From contig NZ_VFSU01000029.1 of assembly GCF_006385875.1 (NCBI RefSeq), positions 1 through 64,000 on the forward strand: 64,000 nucleotides of DNA, read 5' to 3'. The stretch is from Sandaracinobacter neustonicus (lineage in GTDB: Bacteria; Pseudomonadota; Alphaproteobacteria; Sphingomonadales; Sphingomonadaceae). Shown here piece after piece: positions 35,984 through 44,371 of the stretch. Made by a program: the position numbers and the translations under genes. The notes beneath the pieces are model-generated. The model was not told where the DNA came from. It ran no database searches and saw only the letters and a list, made by a program, of their open reading frames with translations. Position 1 is the first letter of the stretch. Every line of letters starts with the position of its first letter.

Positions 35984-37155
35984 TCGGGCGCGCCTTCCTT
36001 GCCACCTTCCGCGCCATTCTCGCCGACCGTTCCGCCTTCATGCTGATCGTCGTGTCGACGATCCTCTATTCCTTCTTCTATCCTTCAGCCTATTCCGGCG
36101 AGGTCGCTGTCCGCATTCCCGTCGCCGTGGTCGACCTCGACAACAGCGGTGCCAGCCGGTCCCTGATCCGCAGAATTTCGGCGCTTCAGCAAGCAGAGCT
36201 TGCAGCCCGGCTGCCCTCGCCCCAGGATGCGGAGCACTGGTTACAGACGACAGGCGCTGGCGCCGTCATAGTCATTCCACAGGGTTTTGAGCGGAATATC
36301 CTGACCGGCGCACAAGGCACTGTCGCGCTCTATGGCAATGGCGCCTATCTGCTCAGGAGCAGCACCGCACTCTCCGGCGCCGGACTTGCAATCACCGTCA
36401 TTGCAGCGGAGGCGGCAATCGATCAGGCGATGATGCAGGGCGCACCCGTCGGGCCCGCCCTATCGCTCGTTCCCCGCCCGCTTTTCAACACTCGCGAGGG
36501 CTATGGTAGCACTGTCTTTCCCGGCGTCGGCTTCCTCATCATTCACCAGACACTGCTGATGGGCCTGACGATGCTCGCCGCCACCCTGCGCGAGACACTG
36601 GGACGCTTTCGTCTGCCCTCGCGCACCCTTGTCGGAATTGCTCTAGCGTTCTTCGTGATTGGCTGGGCCGACGTTGCTTATTATGCGGGGTTTGTGTTCT
36701 GGTTTCAGGACTATCCTCGCGGCGGCGCTTCTCCCGGAGCCCTGATCGTGGGCGGCAGCCTGTTCGTGGCTGCAACGGTAGCCGCGGCGCTCGCGCTGGC
36801 CAGCTTCTTCCGGACGCGGGAACGGCCCCTGCAGTTGTGGATGGGCACGTCGCTCGTCATCTTCTTCCTGGCGGGTCTTTCCTGGCCGGCGGAAGCGACG
36901 CCGGCCTGGCTGGCGATCCTCGCCCGCCTCTTGCCTACGACCGCCGGCATCCATCTAATGGTCGGTCTCAATCAAATGGGCGCCAGCCTTGGCGAACAGA
37001 TCCGGGAGGTGCTAAACCTCACCTTCCTCATCCTTGGCTATGGTGCCTTGGCATGGTGGCGCTTTACCCGCGGCCCGGTGCCGTTACTTGAAACTGACTC
37101 AAGCGCGACAGTCCCGCCATCACCAAACCCGGCGGCCGATCAGCGCAGCAAATAA
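35980..37155 (+). CDS. ABC-2-type permease, second
   Basis: A 391-residue paralogue of the preceding permease: N-terminal helix (AFMLIVVSTILYSFFY), periplasmic loop (VAVVDLDNSGASRSLIRRISALQQ), and helices such as TLVGIALAFFVIGWADVAYYAGF and LFVAATVAAALALASF. Starts by ATGA overlap (35980-35983). The two permeases probably form a heterodimer. An ATPase must be supplied from elsewhere, or the pair works in a way I cannot see. Confidence 0.88.
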   Translation: MIGRAFLATFRAILADRSAFMLIVVSTILYSFFYPSAYSGEVAVRIPVAVVDLDNSGASRSLIRRISALQQAELAARLPSPQDAEHWLQTTGAGAVIVIPQGFERNILTGAQGTVALYGNGAYLLRSSTALSGAGLAITVIAAEAAIDQAMMQGAPVGPALSLVPRPLFNTREGYGSTVFPGVGFLIIHQTLLMGLTMLAATLRETLGRFRLPSRTLVGIALAFFVIGWADVAYYAGFVFWFQDYPRGGASPGALIVGGSLFVAATVAAALALASFFRTRERPLQLWMGTSLVIFFLAGLSWPAEATPAWLAILARLLPTTAGIHLMVGLNQMGASLGEQIREVLNLTFLILGYGALAWWRFTRGPVPLLETDSSATVPPSPNPAADQRSK

Positions 37156-37452
37156 ACGCTGGCCTCACAACACCCTCATCGGCGCAGAGATCGCCCCCAT
37201 GCCTCGTCGCCTCGATTGTCGTAGCGGGCCGGCCAAGCGAGTCTTCCTTGGAGCAGTTTCCGACGGACGATTGCTCGTCGCGCCCTCCGCTGAAGCCTGC
37301 TAATCTGGGCGCTCCGCCGTTCGGGCGAGCGATGAGACTTTTATGGAGATCTAATAATTTATTACTGTCGATTGTCGAGGGCGATTAACTCCACTGCTCA
37401 GTATAAGCGGGCGAAATGAAGCGGTTATCTCCCGTCCTGGAAAGCAAACCTT

Positions 37453-38559
37453 ATGCATCGAGAGCCAGATGATTTGACCTTGGGCGTCGCGGAGGAGCCA
37501 AGTCTCAACCTGAGCGGCGGATTCGCGTTAGATCCGTCGGACCGGAGCGCGATGCGCGCACGTGTCGACGCCTTTGACTGGAGTTCGACGCCTCTTGGAC
37601 CGCGCGAGGCGTGGCCCGCCGAACTGAAGATCATCGTCCGGCAGATTCTCGATTCCCACTTCCCCAAGGCCATCGTGTGGGGACCGGAACTCATCACCAT
37701 CCACAATGATGCCTTTCTGCCGATCCTCGGCGGGAAGCCCGAGGCGCTGGGCAGACCGTTTTCCGAAGTCTGGGCGGAAGTCTGGGATGAGATCGGTCCG
37801 ATCGTGGACAAGGCCTATGCAGGTGAATCGACCTACATTGAGGACTTTCCGCTCAGCATCGACCGCTCAGGCGTGAAGGAAGATGTCTGGTTCACCTTCT
37901 GCTACAGCCCGCTGCGTCGCGCCGACGGCAGCGTCGCCGGCATGCTCGACACCGTGATCGAGACGACGGGCAAGGTACGCGCCCAGGCCGACCTCGCGCT
38001 CGCGAACCAGGAGCTGGCGCATCGTCTCGGCAATACCCTGGCCCTGGTGCAGGCGATCGCCTCCCAGACCCTGCAGGGCCTTGCGGACGAGGATGCGCTG
38101 GCCTCATTCGGCCAGCGACTCGGCGCGTTGGGCAAGGCGCATGATGTCCTCGTTCGCCAGAGCTGGTCGGCGGTATCCTTCCTGCAGGTGGTCCGGAGCG
38201 CCGTAGAACCTCACGACCACGGCGATCAGATTCGGGTCGAGGGACCGGATTTGAAGATCGGATCACGTGCCGCTGTTTCGCTCGCCCTGCTTTTGCATGA
38301 ACTCGCGACAAACGCCGTCAAATATGGCGCCCTGTCGGTATCGGGCGGAACCGTCGGCATCTCTTGGGCCGTTGAGCCCGACGAGCTGGCGCTCCATTGG
38401 CGGGAGAGTGGGGGTCCTCCCGTCGAAAAGCCCAGACGGATCGGATTCGGCACGCGATTGATCAAGATGGGCCTGAGCGGCGGCACAGTAGAGCGACGCT
38501 TTGAACCGGATGGATTCAAGCTGGACATGACCGTTTCCATCGCCTCACTCGCGAGCTGA
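37453..38559 (+). CDS. HWE-family sensor histidine kinase with PAS-like domain
   Basis: A 368-residue cytoplasmic kinase. The first 170 residues are a PAS-type sensor (WSSTPLGPREAWPAELKIIVRQILDSHFPKAIVWGPELITIHNDAFLPIL). The phospho-acceptor His is H190 in ELAHRLGNTLALVQAIA. The N-box HELATNAVKYGALS starts at 282, and the HWE marker W-x-E is at 316-318 (HWRESGGP). No membrane segment and no response-regulator gene alongside. A short A+T palindrome TAATAA-T-TTATTA lies at 37353-37365 in the 297-bp gap upstream. Family members often mediate light, stress or general stress (PhyR) signalling. Confidence 0.9.
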   Translation: MHREPDDLTLGVAEEPSLNLSGGFALDPSDRSAMRARVDAFDWSSTPLGPREAWPAELKIIVRQILDSHFPKAIVWGPELITIHNDAFLPILGGKPEALGRPFSEVWAEVWDEIGPIVDKAYAGESTYIEDFPLSIDRSGVKEDVWFTFCYSPLRRADGSVAGMLDTVIETTGKVRAQADLALANQELAHRLGNTLALVQAIASQTLQGLADEDALASFGQRLGALGKAHDVLVRQSWSAVSFLQVVRSAVEPHDHGDQIRVEGPDLKIGSRAAVSLALLLHELATNAVKYGALSVSGGTVGISWAVEPDELALHWRESGGPPVEKPRRIGFGTRLIKMGLSGGTVERRFEPDGFKLDMTVSIASLAS

Positions 38560-38592
38560 CGGCACAAATCGAGAGGCTGCTGGGAGGCCCGC

Positions 38593-38667
38593 ATGTTGGC
38601 CGCTTCAACCACGCTGGACGACCTGTGCGCCGGGCGGCTCGAAGGCGCGGCGGTGCTCATCCCCTGA
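38593..38667 (+). pseudogene. Possible relic of a leucine-rich-repeat kinase gene start
   Basis: A 24-codon reading frame, MLAASTTLDDLCAGRLEGAA then VLIP and a stop. The L-xx-L-x-AG-x-L-x-GA spacing is like the start of LRR-containing protein kinases I recall, but the similarity is short and may be chance. The surrounding 240 bp hold nothing else I can support. Confidence 0.2.
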
Positions 38668-38802
38668 GCGGTCGCCCGGACCGAACGCGTCGTCCGCGCG
38701 TCGGCCTCGATCGCTGCCGGGGGGCCAGGCCGTCATGAGGCGTCAACGATCGCTCGCGCCACGACCGGCAGAATGAGAGGGGCGCGCGTGGTGCGACTGG
38801 GG

Positions 38803-39516
38803 TCAGTCCGCTGGAGGGGGCGGCTGAATCGCCTGCGCGTCTGTGATGGGGGCGTCACCTTGCTTCGGGGCTGTCGGCTTCGACTGCCTGTAGGATCGGA
38901 CGCGCTCCTGCTCCTCAGGGTCCGCCATGGCTGTGGCGATTTCCCCGGCTCGCCGCCAGCGCGCGCGCCACCCCCATCCTTCAACGCCCTCCGGTGCGTC
39001 CTCGAACACCCACTTCTCAACCGGGCTATGACCGAGGATGACGGGATAGGCGGCGGTCGGAACCTGCTTCTGACTGTCGATGAAGGTCTCGTGGAACACA
39101 GACTGCACCCTCTTGCCGACTACCTCCTCATCCGCATCGTCCATCAGCTTGATGAACATGGCGGTGAAGAGCGCGGCGATGGCGCCGAAGAAGGTCCTGG
39201 TCATCTCCTTGTCGAGCGCGGGCATGCCGATGGCGTCGGGATCGAAGACGGCGTTCATGTGGACGATGATGGCGATCGCAGCCGCGGCCGCGATTCCGGG
39301 GCAGAGCGTCCAGACCGTAAAGGCGGCAATCGCCCAGCGGGGGCGTTGGGGGAGACAGCGCTTCGCAACCTGCGCTGCCGCCCAGCCCAGGCCCCAGATC
39401 GCCGCCGCGATGCCGGCTGCACACGGCCATCCGACGGCCCTGATCGCCAACGCCAGCGCCACTCCCATGATGGCGATGAGGAAGGCCGGCAGCGCCAGGA
39501 TCAGCCGGCCGGACAT
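38803..39516 (-). CDS. Hypothetical membrane protein with a Pro-rich tail
   Basis: A 237-residue protein. Three membrane segments in the first 100 residues (LILALPAFLIAIMGVALALAI, AAGIAAAIWGLGWAAAQVA, PGIAAAAAIAIIVHM) are followed by a possible fourth (FFGAIAALFTAMFIKLM) and a soluble tail rich in Glu/Arg that ends QAIQPPPPAD. The ATG (39516) overlaps the upstream gene's stop as TGATG. I do not recognise the family. Confidence 0.6.
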   Translation of the reverse strand: MSGRLILALPAFLIAIMGVALALAIRAVGWPCAAGIAAAIWGLGWAAAQVAKRCLPQRPRWAIAAFTVWTLCPGIAAAAAIAIIVHMNAVFDPDAIGMPALDKEMTRTFFGAIAALFTAMFIKLMDDADEEVVGKRVQSVFHETFIDSQKQVPTAAYPVILGHSPVEKWVFEDAPEGVEGWGWRARWRRAGEIATAMADPEEQERVRSYRQSKPTAPKQGDAPITDAQAIQPPPPAD

Positions 39517-39821
39517 CAGAGCTTGGTCCGATGGGGCGGCGCATGCTCGCAGGTGAGAATGACGTCTCCGCTCGGCTCGCGGATTCGATACATGCGCTTG
39601 TAGGGCGCCTCCATTCGACACTGGTCCTGTCCGGCCAAGGTCGCCGCCACGCGCAAGGCCGCAGCCGCCTGGAACAGAAGCGAGGTCGGTAATTCGTCGG
39701 CACGCGCAAACGGACTCGCCTGCGCCTCGAGCGCTTCGGCCAGTCGGATGAAAGGCCTCTCCGTATCCTCATTGAGGATGGCGACAGGGAGTTGTTGCGG
39801 TTCGTCAACGGGGGTGGTCAT
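39516..39821 (-). CDS. Hypothetical protein
   Basis: A 101-residue soluble protein starting MTTPVDEPQQLPVAILNEDTERPFIRLAEALEAQ, with a C-terminal part (YKRMYRIREPSGDVILTCEH). It is translationally coupled to the membrane-protein gene after it (TGATG), and lies 17 nt after the nuclease-like gene's stop. Family unknown. Confidence 0.55.
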   Translation of the reverse strand: MTTPVDEPQQLPVAILNEDTERPFIRLAEALEAQASPFARADELPTSLLFQAAAALRVAATLAGQDQCRMEAPYKRMYRIREPSGDVILTCEHAPPHRTKL

Positions 39822-39838
39822 GCGAAAGCTCCCGAATG

Positions 39839-40987
39839 TCAGGCCTCGGTCGTGATCGTCTGCAGATAGTCGTCGGCGAAATCCGTCTCGATCTCGATCC
39901 ACAAGGGCGAGTGATCCGACATCTGCCAGGTCCGCCATTTGCGATAGAGCGCCTCGGGCGTCTTCGCCTTGTACTTGGGGTCCGTCTCGGGATCGCTCTT
40001 GGGGGCCAGCGACGAATAGATAGCGCGATCCTCGTCGGTGTCGCGGAAGACCTCGGCGAACATGTCCACCATCCCGCCGGTCACCACGCGGAACCGCGGA
40101 TCCTTCACCCGGACCGCGATCTGATCGTAGAAATGGTCCTTGTCCTTCCGGACTTTGGCGCCGTCGATAGGCGCGGGGACCTCGAAGCCGTTGGACTTCA
40201 ACGCCGCCATGGTCTTGTGCTCCGGGCTGACCACGTTGAAGTCGCCGAGCAGGATGTAATTCTCCGCCTGGGCTTTTCCGGCGCCCTCAGCCTTGGCCTC
40301 TCGGTCCTGCCGCTTGGCGAAGAACTCCACCAGGCGTTCGATCTCGGCGATGCGGCGCTTCAGCTGTTCGCCGGAATCCCGACCGTAGTAGATGTGCACC
40401 GTGCACAGGCTGAACCGGAACCAGCCCGCCTGAAAGGCCACCAGGAAGGGCGTTCGCGCGAACTGCTGCCTGGCCTCCGTGACGATGGGCTGTGCATCCG
40501 GCTGATCGCTCGGCGGCTTCACCGTCTTGGGCGAGACCACAAGCTGCCCCTCGGGCAGGACCACCTCCCCGGCGATCTTGCGGAACCAGACCTTGTCCCG
40601 GCGATAGAGGAAGGCCATGCGTTCCTCGTTGCCGCCCGAACCCTCCGTCGCATCGGTGACGATATAGTCCCAGTCCCGTCCCAGGATCCGCACGAGCGTT
40701 TCCAGCGCGCTCAGATCCCGGTTGACCTCCTGCAGCGCCACCAGATCGAAACAGGCGACGATCTCGGCCAGATAGTAGAAACTCTCCGGCAGGCGCGGCC
40801 CGAAACCGAATTTGTTGGAATCGAAATCGCGGATGTTCCAGGTCGCCAGCAGCAGACTGCTCTTGCTGTTGCGCTTCCTCAGCGGCGCCAGGCTCTTGCG
40901 CATCGCGATCAGACGTTCGGCGCACCGCTTCCCGGCCGCCTTGTCGCGCCTGAAGGTCGCGCGCAGACCCGCATAGTTGTTGGACAT
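39839..40987 (-). CDS. Endonuclease/exonuclease/phosphatase (EEP) superfamily protein
   Basis: A 382-residue EEP fold. The metal and catalytic motifs are in order: LLATWNIRDF (Asn), LVALQEVNRDL (Glu), LLGDFNVVSP (Asp-x-Asn), and TWQMSDHSPLWIEI (Asp-His) at the end. It should hydrolyse phosphodiesters in DNA, RNA or lipids. The ATG at 40987 is chosen because upstream codons have no family sequence. It is followed by two small genes on the same strand. Target unknown. Confidence 0.85.
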   Translation of the reverse strand: MSNNYAGLRATFRRDKAAGKRCAERLIAMRKSLAPLRKRNSKSSLLLATWNIRDFDSNKFGFGPRLPESFYYLAEIVACFDLVALQEVNRDLSALETLVRILGRDWDYIVTDATEGSGGNEERMAFLYRRDKVWFRKIAGEVVLPEGQLVVSPKTVKPPSDQPDAQPIVTEARQQFARTPFLVAFQAGWFRFSLCTVHIYYGRDSGEQLKRRIAEIERLVEFFAKRQDREAKAEGAGKAQAENYILLGDFNVVSPEHKTMAALKSNGFEVPAPIDGAKVRKDKDHFYDQIAVRVKDPRFRVVTGGMVDMFAEVFRDTDEDRAIYSSLAPKSDPETDPKYKAKTPEALYRKWRTWQMSDHSPLWIEIETDFADDYLQTITTEA

Positions 40988-41117
40988 GGCTTGCCCCCCG
41001 TTTCCACAACTGAGAAGAGCATAGCACAGCGAACGGGACGCGGCATATAACAATGCTCCGCAAGCTCCGGGACGCTTGGGAAATCCGGTCGGCCGACACG
41101 TTGCGCCCTGTGACCAT

Positions 41118-42341
41118 CTACCCGTCCGCCGGAACGCCGTCGTCGTCGCCGGCGGCCTGATGCGTGACGCTTACCAACTTCAGCAGATGTTCGGGGCGCA
41201 CCGCCACACCCTCATCGATGCACTGCCTGTTCTCGCAGAACAGGACGAAGGCGCGGTCCGACGGATTTCGCGAACTGCGATAGATGATCCCGTCCAGCGC
41301 ATGGCCCTCGGCGGTGCGGAAGACACGTCGAAAATACTCGGTGACGATCTGCGTCGGCACATATTCGATATGCTCGCGACCATCGCGGGCGATCGGCTTG
41401 GCGATGTCGCGGGCGAAGGCGCGAAGGAAGCGCAGCGTATGGATCAGCTTGCGGCCGGCGGGCTCGAACACGCTCGGGACCTCGGGCAGTTCGGCCAGGT
41501 CGAGCACCCTGAGCGCCCGGACCGGCCTGAAACTCCCGATCGACAGGACCTGACCCGCATGCGCTTGCGGGTCAAAGGTCTCCGCCGTGGCGGTCGCCGC
41601 ATCGAACGCGCCATAGAACATCGGGATACCCGCCGGACTCATCCGGTTGGACTGGGTTGCGAACTCGGCCGGCGGCGCGCCGATCGCCGCCGCCCCACCA
41701 TGTCCGACGCCGTCAATGCGGATCCGGATCAGTTCGGTCTCGGGCTCGAGGCTTTTGACAAGTCCATGGCCGCCCAGCTCGTACCTGATCATCTTGGCGA
41801 TCTGGCTCAGCATCTCGGCCGGGGTCAGTTCATCGTCGTCGCGAGGTTCCCGTTTCAGGAAGAAGTATCGCGTATCGTTCTTGGTGAACGCCTTGAATCT
41901 GTCCCAGCCCCACACGAGCCGCTGACTGTCGCTGCCGCGATAGAACTCCCGCTCGACCCAGCCATCCGTGTCGATGGAATCGGCAAGCGCATCGATGACA
42001 ACGGCGTTCTCGCTGATTCCGTAGTCGCCGAGGACCTCCCATGTGTCGGTCACCGGCGCCTGGTAGCCGCCTTCGGCCGAGACATACATGATGCCCTCGC
42101 TGTCGGGATGGTTCCAGTCGAACGAGATTCCGGCCAGCACCACCCCCACGAAATCGTCAAAGCTGGCGGCGACCGCTTCATGGGATTCAGTTCCGCAGAA
42201 CGAACAGCTGTGCGCCGTCAGGTTGGCCCCAATCCATTCGGCGAGCACAGGCTCCGACACGCATCCGGCGCAGATATCGCCGTCCGCGTCGCTATAGCCG
42301 CGTTCCCATTGTTCCAGCATCCACGCCTTCGCCCTGCCCAT
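41118..42341 (-). CDS. RES-domain protein with HEPN/RES N-terminal region
   Basis: A 407-residue protein. The N-terminal HEPN/RES-associated domain has a Cys motif (CAGC near 25 and CSFC near 46) that may bind zinc. The C-terminal RES domain has the signature RMSPAGIPMFYGAFDAATATAETF followed by conserved FLRAFARDI and YVPTQIVTEYFRR, with the R-Y-E set expected of RES toxins, which consume NAD+. Whether this two-domain form is a toxin is not proven. No Xre-type antitoxin gene is beside it, so it is not a standard RES-Xre pair. Confidence 0.82.
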   Translation of the reverse strand: MGRAKAWMLEQWERGYSDADGDICAGCVSEPVLAEWIGANLTAHSCSFCGTESHEAVAASFDDFVGVVLAGISFDWNHPDSEGIMYVSAEGGYQAPVTDTWEVLGDYGISENAVVIDALADSIDTDGWVEREFYRGSDSQRLVWGWDRFKAFTKNDTRYFFLKREPRDDDELTPAEMLSQIAKMIRYELGGHGLVKSLEPETELIRIRIDGVGHGGAAAIGAPPAEFATQSNRMSPAGIPMFYGAFDAATATAETFDPQAHAGQVLSIGSFRPVRALRVLDLAELPEVPSVFEPAGRKLIHTLRFLRAFARDIAKPIARDGREHIEYVPTQIVTEYFRRVFRTAEGHALDGIIYRSSRNPSDRAFVLFCENRQCIDEGVAVRPEHLLKLVSVTHQAAGDDDGVPADG

Positions 42342-42823
42342 TCGGTCCTCGCTTCCGCCTTGTCATGAACAGGCCCGCGCTAGCATGTCTTTGCGCCAGG
42401 CAGCACACCCCGCCGACGAGGGCGACGAAGCTGACTATCGTCGTGAGCCGCGGACGGTTCGGCGGCTTCCGATCGAAATCAGGAGGGGAAAGCCTTCCCC
42501 TGAGCTGGAGCCCGCGTGGGCTCCAGCTACCCCTTCGAGCGGGGGCGCTTTGCCCCCCGCAACGCCCCCCTTTTGCGGTCATCGCGCTGCCGCGCGATGG
42601 CGTTTCCTGTGGGCCTCCCCGGGGCGCGGGTTGTGGCCGGCGCGCCCTTCTGGACGCGCCCCGGCATGCGCCAAGCCGGCCCGTGGCCGGCTCCTCCACT
42701 GACGTTCCAGCCCCTTCGGGGTGACCCCTGCCTTCTGGGGCGCGTCCGGACGGTCGCAGTCGCCGCCCACCCCCCGCTTCCGGGGAAGGCCATGTGGCTT
42801 TTGGGCGGGGAAGGAGGACAGGC
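42342..42823. repeat. Cluster of GC-rich hairpins upstream of ardC
   Basis: About 480 bp without a gene. Perfect or near-perfect stems: GGGGAA-AGCC-TTCCCC (42485-42500), AGCTGGAGCCC-GCGT-GGGCTCCAGCT (42503-42528) and GGGGGC-GCTTT-GCCCCC (42541-42557), then CCGCAA...TTGCGG. They mark the border between the cargo and the plasmid/ICE backbone and may be leader or attachment structures. The ardC ribosome-binding site AAGGAGG is at 42811-42817. Confidence 0.6.
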
Positions 42824-43828
42824 ATGCGTTCAAACCCCAGCCGTCGCGCCCGTGGAAAGGGCAGAGAGGGGGTTTCGGCTCCCGCCGAACCCCGTGCCAA
42901 CCTCTATGACGAGGTGACGGCAAGCATCATCGCCGAGCTTGAGGCGGGCCGTTTCCCCTGGGTTCAGCCGTGGGGACGCGCAGGCGCGGCCGGACCCGGC
43001 CTCCCGAGAAACGCCCTCACCGGACGGCGCTATTCAGGCGTCAACATCCTCATGCTCTGGGGCGCGGTCATCGCGCGCGGCTATCCCTCGCAGGGCTGGC
43101 TGACGTTCAAACAGGCGCTGGCGGCAGGCGGGTGCGTCAGGAAGGGCGAGCGCGGGACCACCGTCGTCTATGCCGACCGCTTCACCCCCGATGCCGAGAA
43201 GGCGCGCGCCCGCGAGACCGGCGAGGACGCCCGCGTCGTCCCCTTCCTCAAACGCTTCACCGTCTTCAACCTTGCCCAATGCGAAGGACTGGACGGCCTC
43301 ACCCCCGAACCCGCGCAGCTTCCCGAACGCGAGATCGTCCCCGCCGCCGAACGGCTGATCGCCGCGACCGGCGCGGACTTCCGCATCGGGGGCGAGAAGG
43401 CCTTCTATGTCCCGTCCGCCGACTTCATTCAGGTTCCGCCGCAGCTCGCGTTCCGGGACCAGATCAACTACTATCGCACCTGTTTTCACGAACTGACCCA
43501 CTGGACCGGCCACCCCTCAAGGCTGGCGCGCGACCTGTCCGGCCGCATGGGCTCCCACCCCTACGCACGGGAAGAACTGGTCGCGGAAATGGGTTCGGCC
43601 TTCGTCTGCGCGGCCAAGAGCGTCATCCCCACCGTCCGCCACGCCGACTATCTCGCCGCATGGCTTGAAGTCCTTCGCGAGGACAACCGCGCCATCTTCC
43701 GCGCCGCCAGTCAGGCCAGCAAGGCCGCCGACTTCCTGCTGGCCTTCGACGGCCCGCCCGAGAACGAAGCCGTCCCGGCCGCCGCGCCCCTCGCTTCCCA
43801 ACCCAGCCACGAAAGGATCGCGGCATGA
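42824..43828 (+). CDS. ardC: ArdC-type anti-restriction protein (zincin)
   Basis: A 334-residue protein. The N-terminal ssDNA-binding ArdC domain (LYDEVTASIIAELEAGRFPWVQPW; GVNILMLWGAVIARGYPSQGWLTFKQA) is followed by a metallopeptidase-like domain with HELTH at 222-226 (HExxH, Glu as catalytic base). Proteins of this family guard incoming plasmid DNA from host restriction. The ATG at 42824 has an excellent ribosome-binding site 6 nt upstream. It overlaps the DUF2958 gene by ATGA. Confidence 0.9.
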   Translation: MRSNPSRRARGKGREGVSAPAEPRANLYDEVTASIIAELEAGRFPWVQPWGRAGAAGPGLPRNALTGRRYSGVNILMLWGAVIARGYPSQGWLTFKQALAAGGCVRKGERGTTVVYADRFTPDAEKARARETGEDARVVPFLKRFTVFNLAQCEGLDGLTPEPAQLPEREIVPAAERLIAATGADFRIGGEKAFYVPSADFIQVPPQLAFRDQINYYRTCFHELTHWTGHPSRLARDLSGRMGSHPYAREELVAEMGSAFVCAAKSVIPTVRHADYLAAWLEVLREDNRAIFRAASQASKAADFLLAFDGPPENEAVPAAAPLASQPSHERIAA

Positions 43829-44223
43829 GGCTGCTGAGCCCCGACCTGCGGGCGCGCCTCCTCGCCAACGGCGAGGCAGGCCATGCCGCCCGGCGCGACG
43901 GCCGTCGCGAGCCCGACCCGTCTCCCGTCGTGAAGTTCTTCAATCCCGTCGGCGCGGCCACGTGGCTGGCGACCGAACTGGACCCGGACGGCGACACCCT
44001 GTTCGGCCTCGCCGACCTCGGCTTCGGCTGTCCCGAACTCGGATCGTTCAGCCTGTCCGAACTGGCGTCGGTCCGGCTGCCGTTCGGCCTCGGGATCGAG
44101 CGCGACCTGTATTTTGAAGGGCGGCTGCCGATCTCGATCTATGCCGAGACGGCCCGCCGCACCGGCTCGATCATGCAGGCCATCGGCCTGCTGCACAGCC
44201 TCCCGCACGGCCCTGCGTCATGA
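43825..44223 (+). CDS. DUF2958-domain protein
   Basis: A 132-residue protein with the DUF2958 pattern: VVKFFNPVGAATWLATELDPDGDTLFGLADLGFGCPELGSFSLSEL and LGIERDLYFEGRLPISIYAE. The family is found in conjugative plasmids and ICEs next to ardC-like and ParB-like genes, as here. Function unknown. Its ATG is within the ATGA overlap with ardC. Confidence 0.88.
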   Translation: MRLLSPDLRARLLANGEAGHAARRDGRREPDPSPVVKFFNPVGAATWLATELDPDGDTLFGLADLGFGCPELGSFSLSELASVRLPFGLGIERDLYFEGRLPISIYAETARRTGSIMQAIGLLHSLPHGPAS

Positions 44224-44371
44224 CTGTCCCGACCATCGATCCCGAGATTCCGACCGCCGATCCCGGCGGCGGATGAGCGCGCGGCTCTTTCCGCGCAAAC
44301 CCGGCCCCGCCCGACGTCTCTTGCCGGATCAGGCGGACGGGGCCGGTCCACTCCCAAAGGAGCAGACCATC

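Noticed and set aside
39836-41050. 404-codon plus-strand open frame
   Set aside because: Antisense to the EEP-fold gene with conserved active-site motifs.
42485-42580. CRISPR-like array from stacked palindromes
   Set aside because: The stems differ in sequence and spacing; there are no repeated units with spacers and no cas genes.
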